A stretch of DNA of 64,000 bases from Marinobacter sp. EhC06 (GCF_001650915.1 NZ_LXYO01000034.1:1-64000), one strand, 5' to 3'; positions 1-8,981 are shown, counted from the stretch's first letter. Program-made: numbers and translations. Notes: generated from the letters alone by a model not told the origin.

Positions 1-17
1 GAAAACTCTAATCAGCG

Positions 18-839
18 GTGCAACTGAAACAGGGATGTTTACACAGGTCAAAGAAAACCTCGGGGCAGCAGAATTTAACGATTGAACTGTGCAAAAAACT
101 GCCACTGCCCTTGCCTTCTATCCCAGAACAAAAAAAGATCGCCCAGATCCTCTCCACCTGGGATCAGGCCATCACCGCCACCGAGCGCCTGCTTGAGAAC
201 AGCCAGCAGCGGAAGAAAGGGTTGATGCAGCAGTTGCTGACCGGGCAGAAGCGGTTGCCGGGGTTTGAGGGGGAGTGGGAAGAGTTCCTGATTGCAGAAT
301 TAGAGGATAAGGGATGGTTGAAACTTGGACGAGGCAAGGTCATATCAAAAAAGGACATTGAGAATAAGCCGGGGCAATATCCAATCTATTCATCGTCAGT
401 TAAGAATGATGGATTGATGGGGGCCTATGGTGAATTCATGTTTGATGAGGAGCTAATTTCTTGGTCTGTTGACGGTGGGGGGAACTTTTTCTACCGACCG
501 AAACATAAGTTTTCAGTGACAAATGTTTCTGGTTATATGCGACTCGACATTGATCGCCTATCGTACAAGTTCCTGGCAGAGCAGTTGGCATATCTCCATG
601 AGCGTCAGGCGTTTAACTATCAGACTAAGGCACATCCCAGCGTCATTCGGAAGCTGTACAGAGTAAAAATTCCGAGTCTCCGTGAGCAACAAAAAATTGC
701 CCAAGTGCTCGCTGTTACTGATGCTGAAGTCGCCGCTAATCAAGTGCGACTAGAATGCTTAAAAGAAGAAAAGAAAGCCCTGATGCATCAGCTCCTGACC
801 GGCAAGCGTCGGGTGCAGGTGGAAACGGAGGCCGCATGA
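18..839 (+). CDS. hsdS: Type I restriction-modification specificity subunit HsdS, 3' part
   Basis: HsdS selects the DNA target of the type I HsdRMS complex. What is visible is a central conserved helix region (about residues 30-75, with PSIPEQKKIAQIL and LMQQLLTGQKR), a second target-recognition domain (about 85-205) and a C-terminal conserved repeat (about 215-265, with SLREQQKIAQVL and LMHQLLTGKRR). The two repeated EQ-KIAQ and LLTG blocks are the HsdS hallmark. The first recognition domain would lie left of the window. An in-frame TAA at 9-11 closes this frame just upstream of the GTG at 18, so either the upstream part is in another frame (frameshift) or the gene is split. Its stop overlaps the hsdR start in ATGA. 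The family is certain; the true start and intactness are not. Confidence 0.85.
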   Translation: MQLKQGCLHRSKKTSGQQNLTIELCKKLPLPLPSIPEQKKIAQILSTWDQAITATERLLENSQQRKKGLMQQLLTGQKRLPGFEGEWEEFLIAELEDKGWLKLGRGKVISKKDIENKPGQYPIYSSSVKNDGLMGAYGEFMFDEELISWSVDGGGNFFYRPKHKFSVTNVSGYMRLDIDRLSYKFLAEQLAYLHERQAFNYQTKAHPSVIRKLYRVKIPSLREQQKIAQVLAVTDAEVAANQVRLECLKEEKKALMHQLLTGKRRVQVETEAA

Positions 840-3800
840 ACACCACCCCTCAAGGGAATGAGCAGCATTCCAGCCACATTCCGGCCCTGGCCACTTTGAT
901 CAACCTGGGCTGGGCATTTTTGCCGGCGACGGAGTGCATGGCGCTGCGAGGCAGCCAGCGGGAAGTGGTGATGAAGCCGGTGCTGGAGCGGGTGTTGCGC
1001 CAGCGCAAGTTCGAGTTCAAGGGGCAGTGGTACCCGTTGTCCGAGCAAGCCGTGGATCAGGTGATTCGGGAGATTACGACACCCTCCATGGCCCAGGGCC
1101 TTCTAGACGCCAACCAGTCCGTATACGACATGCTGACCCTCGGCGTCACCGTGACCGAGTTTATCGGTGGCAAGAAGGCCCAGCCCACGATCCATCTGAT
1201 CGACTGGGAGAACCCGGACAACAACGAGTTCCATGTCACCGAAGAGATGGAGGTGCGGTCCACCCAAGGCACCCACACCCGCCGGCCGGATGTGGTGGCA
1301 TTCGTCAATGGTATTCCTCTGGCGGTGATCGAGGCCAAGAAAGCGGCCTCCGGCAACCCCAACAAGAACATGGTTGAGGAAGGCATCAGCCAGCACCTGC
1401 GCAACCAGAAGAACGACGAAGTGCCGTACCTCTACGCCTTCGCCCAGCTGCTGTTTGCGATCAGTCGCAACGACGGGCGGTACGGCACTACGCACACCCC
1501 GCTGAAGTTCTGGTCAATGTGGACGGACGAGGAGTTCGATGATCGGTACGTACAGAACATCAAGAACCGTACGCTATCCGTTTCCGACAAGGACGCTCTG
1601 TTCAAGGATAAAGCTCCGAAAATCCGAGCCTACTTCGAGCAGCTCTGGTCACAGTCCGTCATGCCTACGGAACAAGATCGGCTTCTGGTAGGCCTGCTCG
1701 ATCGGTACCGGTTTCTTGAGTTTCTACGGTTTTTCATCTTGTTTGATCGTAAGGTCGGGAAGATAGTGGCCCGATACCCGCAGGCCTTCGGGATAAAAGC
1801 ACTTCTGGAGCGCATTTCGGCCTTCAAACCCTCGGGCGAACGCAAAGGTGGCGTGCTCTGGCACACCACCGGCTCCGGTAAGTCGTTCACCATGGTCTAC
1901 CTGTGTCGGGCCCTTCTGCTCAGCGACGCCCTGAAGAACTGCCGGATTATCGTAGTCACCGACCGCGTGGATCTGGAAAAACAGCTCTCCAAGACGTTCC
2001 TGACCGGCGGAGCTTTTGGTACTGAAATCTCGGGCAAGAAAAGCGGCGATTCTCTCGCGAAAACACGCTCAGGCAAGGATCTGGCCAAGCGAATCGGCCA
2101 GGGAAACGAGCGGATCATCTTCACCATCATCAACAAGTTTGCCTCGGCGGCGAAGCAGCCAGAGTGCTACAACCCGTCTGAAAACATCATTGTGATTGTC
2201 GACGAGGGCCACCGTAGCCAGGGCGGCGAGAACCATCAACGGATGCGCCAGGCCCTGCCCAAAGCCTCGTTCATCGCGTTCACAGGTACGCCACTGCTTA
2301 AAGACGAGAAAAGTGAGACCGCGGAACGATTCGGCGCCATTATTCACGCCTACACTATGAAGCGCGCAGTCGATGACGGCACCATCACTCCCCTGCTCTA
2401 TGAGGAGCGAAAGCCGCTGCTGGATGTGAACCAGAAGGCAGTTGATACCTGGTTCGAGAAAGTCACTGCAGCGCTTTCAGACAACCAGAAATCAGACCTG
2501 AAGCGCAAATACACCCAGCAGGGCCAGATCTATACCGCCCAGGATCGCATCAAGCTCAACGCCTTCGATATCAGCGTGCACTTCAGCGAGAACTTTAAGA
2601 AAGCGCAGCTTGAGTTGAAAGGTCAGCTCGCGACAGACAGCAAACTGAGCGCCATCCGGTACAAACAACATCTCGACAGTCTGGGCCTGGTCACAAGCGC
2701 TATCGTGATCTCACCGCCGGATACCCGGGAAGGCCACACCGACGTGGACGAGACCAATCTGCCCCTGGTGCAGGATTGGTGGAAGAAGAACGTGCTAGGA
2801 GATCCTCAGGACTACGAGAAGGCGGTTATTGAGGATTTTGGTACTGATGGGCCGCCTGACATCCTGATCGTCGTGGACAAGCTTCTGACCGGGTTTGATG
2901 AGCCAAGGAACACGGTTCTCTACATCGACAAGCAGCTTAAAGGGCACAATCTTATCCAGGCCATCGCCAGGGTGAACCGTCTGCACCCTCAGAAGCCATT
3001 CGGCTACTTGATCGACTACCGTGGCATTCTCAAAGAGCTGGATACCGCCATCCGCGACTATCAGAACTTCGAGGACCAGACCCAGGGTGGCTTTGCCATC
3101 GAGGATATCGAAGGCCTATACGCCAATGTCGATACCGAATACAAGAAACTTCCTGCGTTGCACGAAAAGCTGTGGAGCTTTTTCACCTACATCGACAACA
3201 AGCTAGATCAGGAGCAATATCGGCAAGTCTTCATGCCCAAATATGAATCCGACGCCGAGGGTATGGAGGTTGATGTTCGTCAGGCGCTGCGGGAAGACTT
3301 CTACGAAGCGGTGACTGATTTCGGCATGTGTTTGAAGACTGCCCTATCAACCCAGAGCTTTTTTGACGACCGGGCCTTCACAGAGGCGGATATTCGGCGC
3401 TACAAGCAGGATCTGAGATGGTTCTCTGAGTTGCGGAAGACGATTCGGCTGGATGCACAGGAGGCCGTCGATTACTCGGCCTATGAAGGGCAGATACGCG
3501 ATCTAATCGACCGCTATGTGACCGGTATCGACGTCAAAAAAGGCGACGAGCCGGTGGTTATCGAGTCCATTGGTGAGACCAATCCCGATTACTGGTCCGA
3601 TGACAAAGCCCGGAACGAAACCGACAAGATCAAAACGCGCACTAAAAAGACCATTGAGGAGCGCCTGGGCGACGACCCTTACGCCCAGAAAGTTTTCTCT
3701 GCCCTGCTGAAGGAGGCCATCGAGAAAGCGGAGGCCATGTTCGACTACAAAGCCCAGTTCCGCATGTTCAGCGACCTGGAGAAGATGGTGGAAGAGCGCG

Positions 3801-4117
3801 ATGTCCCTGATCTTCCCGTCAGCGGCTTTGATGGAAACAAGCACGCCCAAGCCTACTACGGTGCCTTCAAGCTGGTATTGGGGAAGGAGTTCGATGCTCT
3901 GGAGACGGAAAAAGGTGACCAGTTGATTGAGGAGGCGTTCGAGATCGACAAGGTCGTGAATCGTGCTGTAGCCGAAAACTCCCTGAACCCGGTCGGTATC
4001 GAACAAGACGTTCGCAAAAACCTCCTGCCCCGCCTGTTTTGCCTGGTGGGCCTCGACAAGGCCAAAGCAGTGCTCGATGAAGTGGTGCAGATTCTACGTA
4101 ATGCAGTGGCCAAGTGA
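836..4117 (+). CDS. hsdR: Type I restriction endonuclease HsdR (motor and nuclease subunit)
   Basis: HsdR translocates DNA with ATP and cuts it when HsdS/HsdM meet an unmodified site. The product is 1093 aa, normal for the family. A PD-(D/E)xK nuclease core is visible near residues 150-168 (RRPDVVAF then AVIEAKKA). A superfamily 2 motor follows: Walker A HTTGSGKS near 343, DEGH box (VDEGHRSQ) near 455, motif III AFTGTP near 480, and helicase motif VI-like QAIARVNR further on. The ATG at 836 was chosen because it forms a 4-base ATGA overlap with the hsdS stop, implying translational coupling; an in-frame codon at 755 lies inside hsdS. No hsdM is in the window, so it is presumably to the left. 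Confidence 0.95.
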   Translation: MNTTPQGNEQHSSHIPALATLINLGWAFLPATECMALRGSQREVVMKPVLERVLRQRKFEFKGQWYPLSEQAVDQVIREITTPSMAQGLLDANQSVYDMLTLGVTVTEFIGGKKAQPTIHLIDWENPDNNEFHVTEEMEVRSTQGTHTRRPDVVAFVNGIPLAVIEAKKAASGNPNKNMVEEGISQHLRNQKNDEVPYLYAFAQLLFAISRNDGRYGTTHTPLKFWSMWTDEEFDDRYVQNIKNRTLSVSDKDALFKDKAPKIRAYFEQLWSQSVMPTEQDRLLVGLLDRYRFLEFLRFFILFDRKVGKIVARYPQAFGIKALLERISAFKPSGERKGGVLWHTTGSGKSFTMVYLCRALLLSDALKNCRIIVVTDRVDLEKQLSKTFLTGGAFGTEISGKKSGDSLAKTRSGKDLAKRIGQGNERIIFTIINKFASAAKQPECYNPSENIIVIVDEGHRSQGGENHQRMRQALPKASFIAFTGTPLLKDEKSETAERFGAIIHAYTMKRAVDDGTITPLLYEERKPLLDVNQKAVDTWFEKVTAALSDNQKSDLKRKYTQQGQIYTAQDRIKLNAFDISVHFSENFKKAQLELKGQLATDSKLSAIRYKQHLDSLGLVTSAIVISPPDTREGHTDVDETNLPLVQDWWKKNVLGDPQDYEKAVIEDFGTDGPPDILIVVDKLLTGFDEPRNTVLYIDKQLKGHNLIQAIARVNRLHPQKPFGYLIDYRGILKELDTAIRDYQNFEDQTQGGFAIEDIEGLYANVDTEYKKLPALHEKLWSFFTYIDNKLDQEQYRQVFMPKYESDAEGMEVDVRQALREDFYEAVTDFGMCLKTALSTQSFFDDRAFTEADIRRYKQDLRWFSELRKTIRLDAQEAVDYSAYEGQIRDLIDRYVTGIDVKKGDEPVVIESIGETNPDYWSDDKARNETDKIKTRTKKTIEERLGDDPYAQKVFSALLKEAIEKAEAMFDYKAQFRMFSDLEKMVEERDVPDLPVSGFDGNKHAQAYYGAFKLVLGKEFDALETEKGDQLIEEAFEIDKVVNRAVAENSLNPVGIEQDVRKNLLPRLFCLVGLDKAKAVLDEVVQILRNAVAK

Positions 4118-4893
4118 CGACGACTGTCGAGCCAGTCCAACACGAGCAGCCAACGGAGCACCGGGCCCGCTATGGCGACCGGGAGTTTCGCTACCACCTC
4201 TGCCACGTGCCAGGTCATCAGCGTCGATCCATACGGGTGCACGTTCATCCGAATGGGACAGTTCAGGTGGATGCCCCGGAGGACGCTCCCCTTTCCGAAA
4301 TCAAAGCTGCCGTTCAGCGTCGGGCCCGCTGGGTTATGAAGCACCTGGATGACATCAGGCAGCGCCATCGCGACGTGATGCCGCGGCAGTGGGTCAGTGG
4401 AGAAAGCGTGCTGTATCTAGGGCGCCGTTACGTGCTCAAAACTATCCAGGACCCTGAGCAACGCAAAGTAACCTGCAAACTCATCGGTGGACAGTTGCGA
4501 GTGCGAGGCAAGGATCTCATCCCAGAACGTACACAGGCGGCCGTCCAGCAATGGTATCGGGATCGGGCTTCAGATGTCTTTCAGCGTAGGCTAGATCTGA
4601 TGGTAGACACCCTACCCTGGCTTAAAACGCCGCCTGAGTGGCGCATGGTAGCAATGCAGACACAATGGGGAAGCTGTGCGGCCAGCGGCGCCGTTCTGCT
4701 GAACCCTCATCTGGTCAAAGCGCCGACCCGGGCGATTGATTACGTTTTGCTCCACGAGCTGTGCCACCTTGTAGAGCACAATCACAGCCCCCGGTTTTAC
4801 AATCTCCTGGACCGGTTTATGCCGGATTGGCGTTCGGTTAAGGAGCGGTTGGATGGGCAGGCTGAAGTGATCCTCAGAGGATCAGTAACCTAA
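4114..4893 (+). CDS. YgjP-like (SprT/M48-type) zinc metallopeptidase
   Basis: Predicted cytoplasmic zinc metalloprotease of the YgjP/DUF45 family, 259 aa. The zinc motif HELCHLVEHNH is near residues 214-224, preceded by the family's WGSC block (MQTQWGSCAASG) and LNPHLVKAP. A GTG start at 4114 overlaps the hsdR stop (GTGA), so it is the last gene of the hsd operon. Members of this family are frequent neighbours of type I restriction genes, but their role there (protein turnover or control of restriction) is not established. I infer only that it is co-expressed with HsdR. Confidence 0.85.
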   Translation: MTTTVEPVQHEQPTEHRARYGDREFRYHLCHVPGHQRRSIRVHVHPNGTVQVDAPEDAPLSEIKAAVQRRARWVMKHLDDIRQRHRDVMPRQWVSGESVLYLGRRYVLKTIQDPEQRKVTCKLIGGQLRVRGKDLIPERTQAAVQQWYRDRASDVFQRRLDLMVDTLPWLKTPPEWRMVAMQTQWGSCAASGAVLLNPHLVKAPTRAIDYVLLHELCHLVEHNHSPRFYNLLDRFMPDWRSVKERLDGQAEVILRGSVT

Positions 4894-4928
4894 GTCATTT
4901 TCTGCCGTTACGTCACGGTCTTGGCGGC

Positions 4929-5210
4929 TCACGTCGATTTAGCTTTTTCGGCTCTCCGGCGCTCAATCGCTTTCGTTAAGGCGCTGTTCGGGGGCCCCGG
5001 CTGTTCACAATCGGCGATGAAAGCGTGGAAAGATTCACTGTCCAGGGTGATGGTTTCGGCAGACTCCAGAATTCGCGAGGCTTTCTCCACCGCGGCTTGC
5101 AGGGCAAATTCAGACAACGATTCAAACCCTGCCGATGTCGAGGCGCGTCGAAGGAGTTGCTCGTTTTCGGGGGACAATTTTAATGACAGTTCGGTGTCTC
5201 TCGGTGGCAT
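4929..5210 (-). CDS. DUF1778 (TacA-like) antitoxin without a toxin gene
   Basis: This 93-aa protein has the DUF1778/TacA layout: an N-terminal ribbon-helix-helix segment (about residues 5-45, with LSLKLSPENEQLLRRAS and SLSEFALQAAVEKA) followed by a toxin-neutralising tail (DSESFHAFIADCEQPG). TacA antitoxins bind DNA and inhibit a GNAT acetyltransferase toxin that is normally encoded directly downstream. Here only 35 bases separate its stop from the convergent metallopeptidase gene, so no toxin is present. It is therefore an orphan, either a relic or an antitoxin acting against a toxin elsewhere. Confidence 0.8.
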   Translation of the reverse strand: MPPRDTELSLKLSPENEQLLRRASTSAGFESLSEFALQAAVEKASRILESAETITLDSESFHAFIADCEQPGPPNSALTKAIERRRAEKAKST

Positions 5211-5680
5211 GAATCATCCTCCGGGCGAAATATCCTCATAGCTAAACACACCGCACGTGGCAGCGGTACCTATCTTTCGCAATCCTGTTAAAAAGCAACC
5301 AAATAGCGGTCGAGCAACATCGTCTCAACGATGAACGTAAACCTGCAGATGTCGGGCGTAGTCACTCTCTCAGTGCCCACGCAATCGCCACCTTCATCGG
5401 TCGGCCCCGGTTTAAGAAATACCAACGGCAACCAGATGACGGCCATAACTCTGAGATAAGCCGCCCGTCAGCGGCGCCCGATGGAGCCCAAAAAACCAAC
5501 TTGAGCAACTAACTAACAAATTAACTAACTAAGTTTGATCGCCGAGTACGCCTGCCAGGCCCCCGCGCCAAAAAGACCGTATGGTTTGGTGCTTTTTATG
5601 GCACCTTTGAATATTTGGACTACTTCTGAAGATTTCATAATTGTTTACAGCGAATTTTTGGACGATGCGCGAACAACGCT
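5211..5680. other. Intergenic stretch, no gene recognised
   Basis: About 470 bases between the orphan antitoxin and the RES gene. A short repetitive tract of ACTAA units lies at about 5509-5532. I see no convincing open reading frame, RNA or terminator. It may carry the decayed remains of a lost toxin or spacer DNA. Confidence 0.4.
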
Positions 5681-6148
5681 TCAGGAATCAGTGCGCAGGC
5701 GATTATCAAATCGGAATGTTATTTCAACGGCCGCTTCGATAACTGCTTCTGCATCAGGGTGTTCCGGATTTAAAAGGAGGTTATATTCTTGTGGGACAAC
5801 ACACGAACGGACCGCCAATGCGAGCGCTTCGCCGTCGATAAGGAAATCAGTTCCGATCTCTTGAGTGCCTGCCGACACTCTTGTTCCGTTCCAGTCTTTT
5901 GGGTAAGCGTCATCGGCCAGGACCATAAGTTGGCTGTCTGGGACTTCGACTTGAAACAGTAGATAGTCCTGGAGGCTGTCTTCTTCACCCAGGTTGACCA
6001 GAATTTCTAGTTGGGCAAGGGCAATGCTCTCCGATAGATATACCGCTGAGTGATTGGGCAGATTCCAGCGCCCCCCATATTGGCGCGCACCAAACCCGGA
6101 AAACGCGGTGTCCTTGTGCTTTCGTTTTGTGATCCGGTACGCCTTCAT
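5681..6148 (-). CDS. RES-domain toxin of a Res-Xre toxin-antitoxin pair
   Basis: RES toxins deplete cellular NAD+ and are held in check by a Xre/ParS/MbcA-type antitoxin. The 155-aa protein has the family signature: an N-terminal YRI start, the GGRWN block (ARQYGGRWN, about residues 22-30), SESIALAQLEILVN and a C-terminal NLLLNPEHPDA segment. The start overlaps the antitoxin stop by four bases (ATGA at 6145-6148), the expected antitoxin-first operon order. The length is normal and no lesion is seen, so the module looks functional. Confidence 0.9.
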   Translation of the reverse strand: MKAYRITKRKHKDTAFSGFGARQYGGRWNLPNHSAVYLSESIALAQLEILVNLGEEDSLQDYLLFQVEVPDSQLMVLADDAYPKDWNGTRVSAGTQEIGTDFLIDGEALALAVRSCVVPQEYNLLLNPEHPDAEAVIEAAVEITFRFDNRLRTDS

Positions 6149-6648
6149 GCGTACACGCCGTGCTCAAGCTGGCCGATAAGGTCCCGTACCATGCGAATAC
6201 CAGCCTCGGTATCCAGCAGATCTATTGGGCTCTGGTGCTCCAGGGCTCGCGCCGGACGCTTCAGCCAACGTTGTGCCTTCTCCCTGTCACCTTCAAACAG
6301 TTCCACGGCATCACGCATCACCAGGTGCAAAGTAGCTACCCGATCCAGTTCTGCTTTGTTCACGGTGCCGTCTTCACGCCGGCGCACCAGGGTGCGCGGA
6401 GAAATGCCCAGCAGCGTGCACAAAACAGTGTCGTCGATGTCGTACAAGGCCTTCAGGGCATCCAGTTCCCGGGCCTTTCCTCCTCGACGGATCTTCTTCA
6501 CGCCCTGGACACCGGAAAATAGGTACTTTCCAGTGACGGCTGACCGAGTTTTCTCCGCACCACGCCCCGCGTAGACGCCTCGAACGTTCGCCTTACCAGG
6601 CCCAAAATGCCCTTTAGGGCTCTGCTTTTTCTCTGTGATTGCTGACAT
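6145..6648 (-). CDS. Xre/ParS/MbcA-type antitoxin partner of the RES toxin
   Basis: A 167-aa DUF2384-type antitoxin. It has a central helix-turn-helix (about residues 85-110, LCTLLGISPRTLVRRRE) and a C-terminal toxin-binding domain (about 115-165, RAQRWLKRPARAL and SPIDLLDTEAGIRMVRDLIGQ). I chose the ATG at 6648 because it follows an AGGAGG ribosome-binding site by four bases; an upstream in-frame ATG at 6663 overlaps that site. It should repress its own promoter and neutralise the RES toxin encoded immediately downstream with a 4-base overlap. Confidence 0.88.
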   Translation of the reverse strand: MSAITEKKQSPKGHFGPGKANVRGVYAGRGAEKTRSAVTGKYLFSGVQGVKKIRRGGKARELDALKALYDIDDTVLCTLLGISPRTLVRRREDGTVNKAELDRVATLHLVMRDAVELFEGDREKAQRWLKRPARALEHQSPIDLLDTEAGIRMVRDLIGQLEHGVYA

Positions 6649-7183
6649 AAAACCTCCTGCCATTTGGCAAGATTAGTTTACCACAATGGCGTACGAATTC
6701 CTTGCAGTCGTATCTAACTCTTTGTGACGCCACGGCGACGAACAAAGCCGGTCCCTTTTTATCGTTGTTTCTGCGTTTCGAGTTTTCGCAACTCTGCACC
6801 TTGCTTCAAGAGAGAACAAGGCGATGACGACTTTGCCGGTCTTTGAAGCCTTCGGATACTGGACAACCCACTCTGAGAGGGGGGGCGTCAGTGTGTGGGT
6901 CAAAATAAATGGCCATTGACACCCCCAGGGGGAGCATTAATGGTGTCCTGAGCTCGAACTGAAGAGTAGGCGATTCGAAGCCCATTCGAACAACGCTAGC
7001 CGGGAACACGACAGAACGGACAGGTCGCAAAGCGAACGTTCAGATCAAAGGCCGAAGGGCTCGCTTTGAGGGTCCAAATTTCGACTAGTTGGTAAAGAAA
7101 TTGCTAGGTATAAAAGCATAGAGAAGGTAACTCCCCCTTAACGACCCAGAGCTTGAAGCCGCACACTCAGGAGAAAGCGCCGC
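6649..7183. other. Intergenic junction with possible IS21-like end and repeat
   Basis: 535 bases between the RES/Xre module and the catabolic block, with no supported gene. It holds a TGGGTCAAAATAAATGG stretch followed by CCATTGACA (about 6897-6922), which resembles the outer end of IS21-family elements, though I cannot confirm this. A copy of the 20-base repeat end is at 7023-7042. A 7025-7066 hairpin candidate pairs CAAAGCGA with TCGCTTTG. It reads as a module boundary. Confidence 0.4.
7023..7042 (+). repeat. Repeat end D (right-end motif of the boundary repeat family)
   Basis: The 20 bases GGTCGCAAAGCGAACGTTCA are identical to those at 60861-60880. They share GGTCGCAAAGCG with the right ends of the longer copies at 32517-32772 and 40914-41289. 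All copies lie in the same orientation. Confidence 0.6.
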
Positions 7184-8410
7184 ATGACATCAATTCTATT
7201 CAAGAACCTGAGACTGCCGGATCAACCGGCAGTCATTACTGAATTGAGAGTGGAGCATGGAAAATTTGTTGAATCCTTCACGGACGAAGCAGCTCTGCAG
7301 AGTGAAGTCGACCTCGGCGGCCATCTTGTTCTGCCGGGGCTGATCGAGACTCATATTCACCTCGATAAAGCCTGCATCATGAACCGATGTGAACTCAAAG
7401 AGGGCACACTCGCTGAAGCGATAGCCAAGACCAGCGCAGCGAAGGCTGACTTTACCGAGGCGGACGTCTATCGTCGTGGCGCAGCTCTGTTGGAAAAAGC
7501 CATCACTCAGGGCACGACTCATATGCGCACGCATGTAGAGCTTGACCCTGGCATAGGTCTGACTGGGTTTCGGGCAATCCAGCGGCTTCAGCAGGACTAT
7601 GCCTGGGCTCTGGGACTTGAGATCTGCGTATTCCCGCAGGAAGGTTTGCTCAACAATCCTGGCACCGAGGCGCTTCTGTGCGAGGCCCTTGAGACAGGCG
7701 CCACCGTCCTGGGAGGCTGCCCTTACATGGACAATGACCCTGCAGCACAAATCCGGCGACTATTCGAACTGGCGGAACGATACGACTGCGACCTGGATCT
7801 GCACCTCGATTTTGATCTGAATCCAGACGGCATGACGATCCCGGAAGTCATCCGCTGTACCAAAGAGTTTGGATGGCAAAACCGGGTGACGATTGGCCAT
7901 GTCACCAAACTGTCTGCCCTGCCGCCGGAAGTGTTTGAAGAAATCGCCGGAGCGCTTGCGGAGGCCGGCGTTCAGGTCACAGCATTACCCTCCACCGACC
8001 TGTTTCTGAACGGGCGGGACACCACCCATAACGTGCCCAGAGGAGTGGCCCCACTGCCGCGCCTTCACGACTGTGGGGTAACCTGTTCATTGTCGACGAA
8101 TAACGTTGGCAATCCTTTTACACCGTTTGGCGATGCGTCGCTCATTCGCCAGGCTAATCTGTTGGCTAACGTCTGCCATCAGGGCACACCCACTGAACTG
8201 GCACGATGCCTTGCGTGGATTTCGGAAGAATCTGCCCGACTGCTACGCCTGGAGAACTACGGTCTGGCTCCGGGATGTCATGCGGATTTCATCGTACTGG
8301 ATGCGGACACACCGTCAGCGGTGATTGCCGAGTTGGGAAAGCCGCTGATGGCGTTCAAAAAGGGCCGACAGAGCTTTGAGCGCGTGCCCGCATCGTTGTT
8401 GAGTCCCTGA
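7184..8410 (+). CDS. Amidohydrolase, cytosine deaminase/AtzC-like subfamily
   Basis: A 408-aa TIM-barrel hydrolase of the cytosine deaminase/N-isopropylammelide hydrolase group, expected to hydrolyse an exocyclic amine or ring amide. Metal ligands visible are H57 and H59 (ETHIHLD), H206 (HLDFD) and H238 (IGHVT). The block where AtzC and CodA carry the metal-binding Asp reads STNNVGNPFTP (about 303-313), with Asn in place of Asp. The following FGDASLIRQAN matches the family, so the frame is sound. It is transcribed alone on the plus strand, convergent with the DUF3830 gene. It could be a distinct subfamily with another metal ligand or a low-activity enzyme. The substrate is unknown. Confidence 0.8.
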   Translation: MTSILFKNLRLPDQPAVITELRVEHGKFVESFTDEAALQSEVDLGGHLVLPGLIETHIHLDKACIMNRCELKEGTLAEAIAKTSAAKADFTEADVYRRGAALLEKAITQGTTHMRTHVELDPGIGLTGFRAIQRLQQDYAWALGLEICVFPQEGLLNNPGTEALLCEALETGATVLGGCPYMDNDPAAQIRRLFELAERYDCDLDLHLDFDLNPDGMTIPEVIRCTKEFGWQNRVTIGHVTKLSALPPEVFEEIAGALAEAGVQVTALPSTDLFLNGRDTTHNVPRGVAPLPRLHDCGVTCSLSTNNVGNPFTPFGDASLIRQANLLANVCHQGTPTELARCLAWISEESARLLRLENYGLAPGCHADFIVLDADTPSAVIAELGKPLMAFKKGRQSFERVPASLLSP

Positions 8411-8451
8411 CTTCCCCAACATCAAGAGTTCTCAGTCAGGGATGATCGCGA

Positions 8452-8865
8452 TCAATCGAGAGTCTCGAAGACGATATCCTGCGCCCCCTCCCACAGCACC
8501 TTGTTGCCAAGGGTGCGCAACTGTTCCTTGCCCTCGATGATCGTCAGGAAATGGTTACCAGCCAGAGGTCCCATCTTGCTGGCAAAGCTACAACTACCAT
8601 AGGCCATGATAATCTCAGTCTCGCTGTACCCGCCTGGATAGAACAGGATGTCTCCTACCGACGGGTAGCAGGTGTGATTTTCGAATCCTACGCCAAGCTT
8701 GAATTCACCCAGAGGAATCCAGCACCCCTCGCCACTCCACCTTACGTGGATCAGTTTCTGTCTGTAGGGAAGCAGTCGGAGGAAGGCGGCGACGGTTTCA
8801 GGTGCGTCAGGATTCGTCTCAGCAATAAAGTGAAACTGGCCAGCGGTAATGGCGATCTGAGTCAT
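8452..8865 (-). CDS. DUF3830 family protein (cyclophilin-like fold)
   Basis: A 137-aa protein matching DUF3830, predicted to have a cyclophilin-like beta-barrel. Its conserved stretches are clear: AFLRLLPYRQKLIHVRWSGE, SVGDILFYPGG, ETEIIMAYG and GPLAGNHFLTI. The ATG at 8865 follows a GGAGA site by about ten bases and matches the family N-terminus; the longer upstream frame has no support. The function is not known. It is the last gene of a minus-strand run with hydantoinase, AMDase-like isomerase and amidase, so a role in the same catabolic route is a reasonable inference. Confidence 0.8.
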   Translation of the reverse strand: MTQIAITAGQFHFIAETNPDAPETVAAFLRLLPYRQKLIHVRWSGEGCWIPLGEFKLGVGFENHTCYPSVGDILFYPGGYSETEIIMAYGSCSFASKMGPLAGNHFLTIIEGKEQLRTLGNKVLWEGAQDIVFETLD

Positions 8866-8981
8866 GGTGATAAAGTCTCCGTTTACTTGTTGTGGCACAC
8901 GACCCCAGCAATTCACCCTGAAAACCGGTGGACAGCGCCCTGTCAATCAGGACGACTTTGCTGCGGGGCCTATAAAAAAGC

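Noticed and set aside
6586..6597. CGAACGTTCGCC inside the RES-associated antitoxin gene, resembling the repeat left end
   Set aside because: It lies in a conserved coding stretch and the similarity does not extend beyond about 12 bases.
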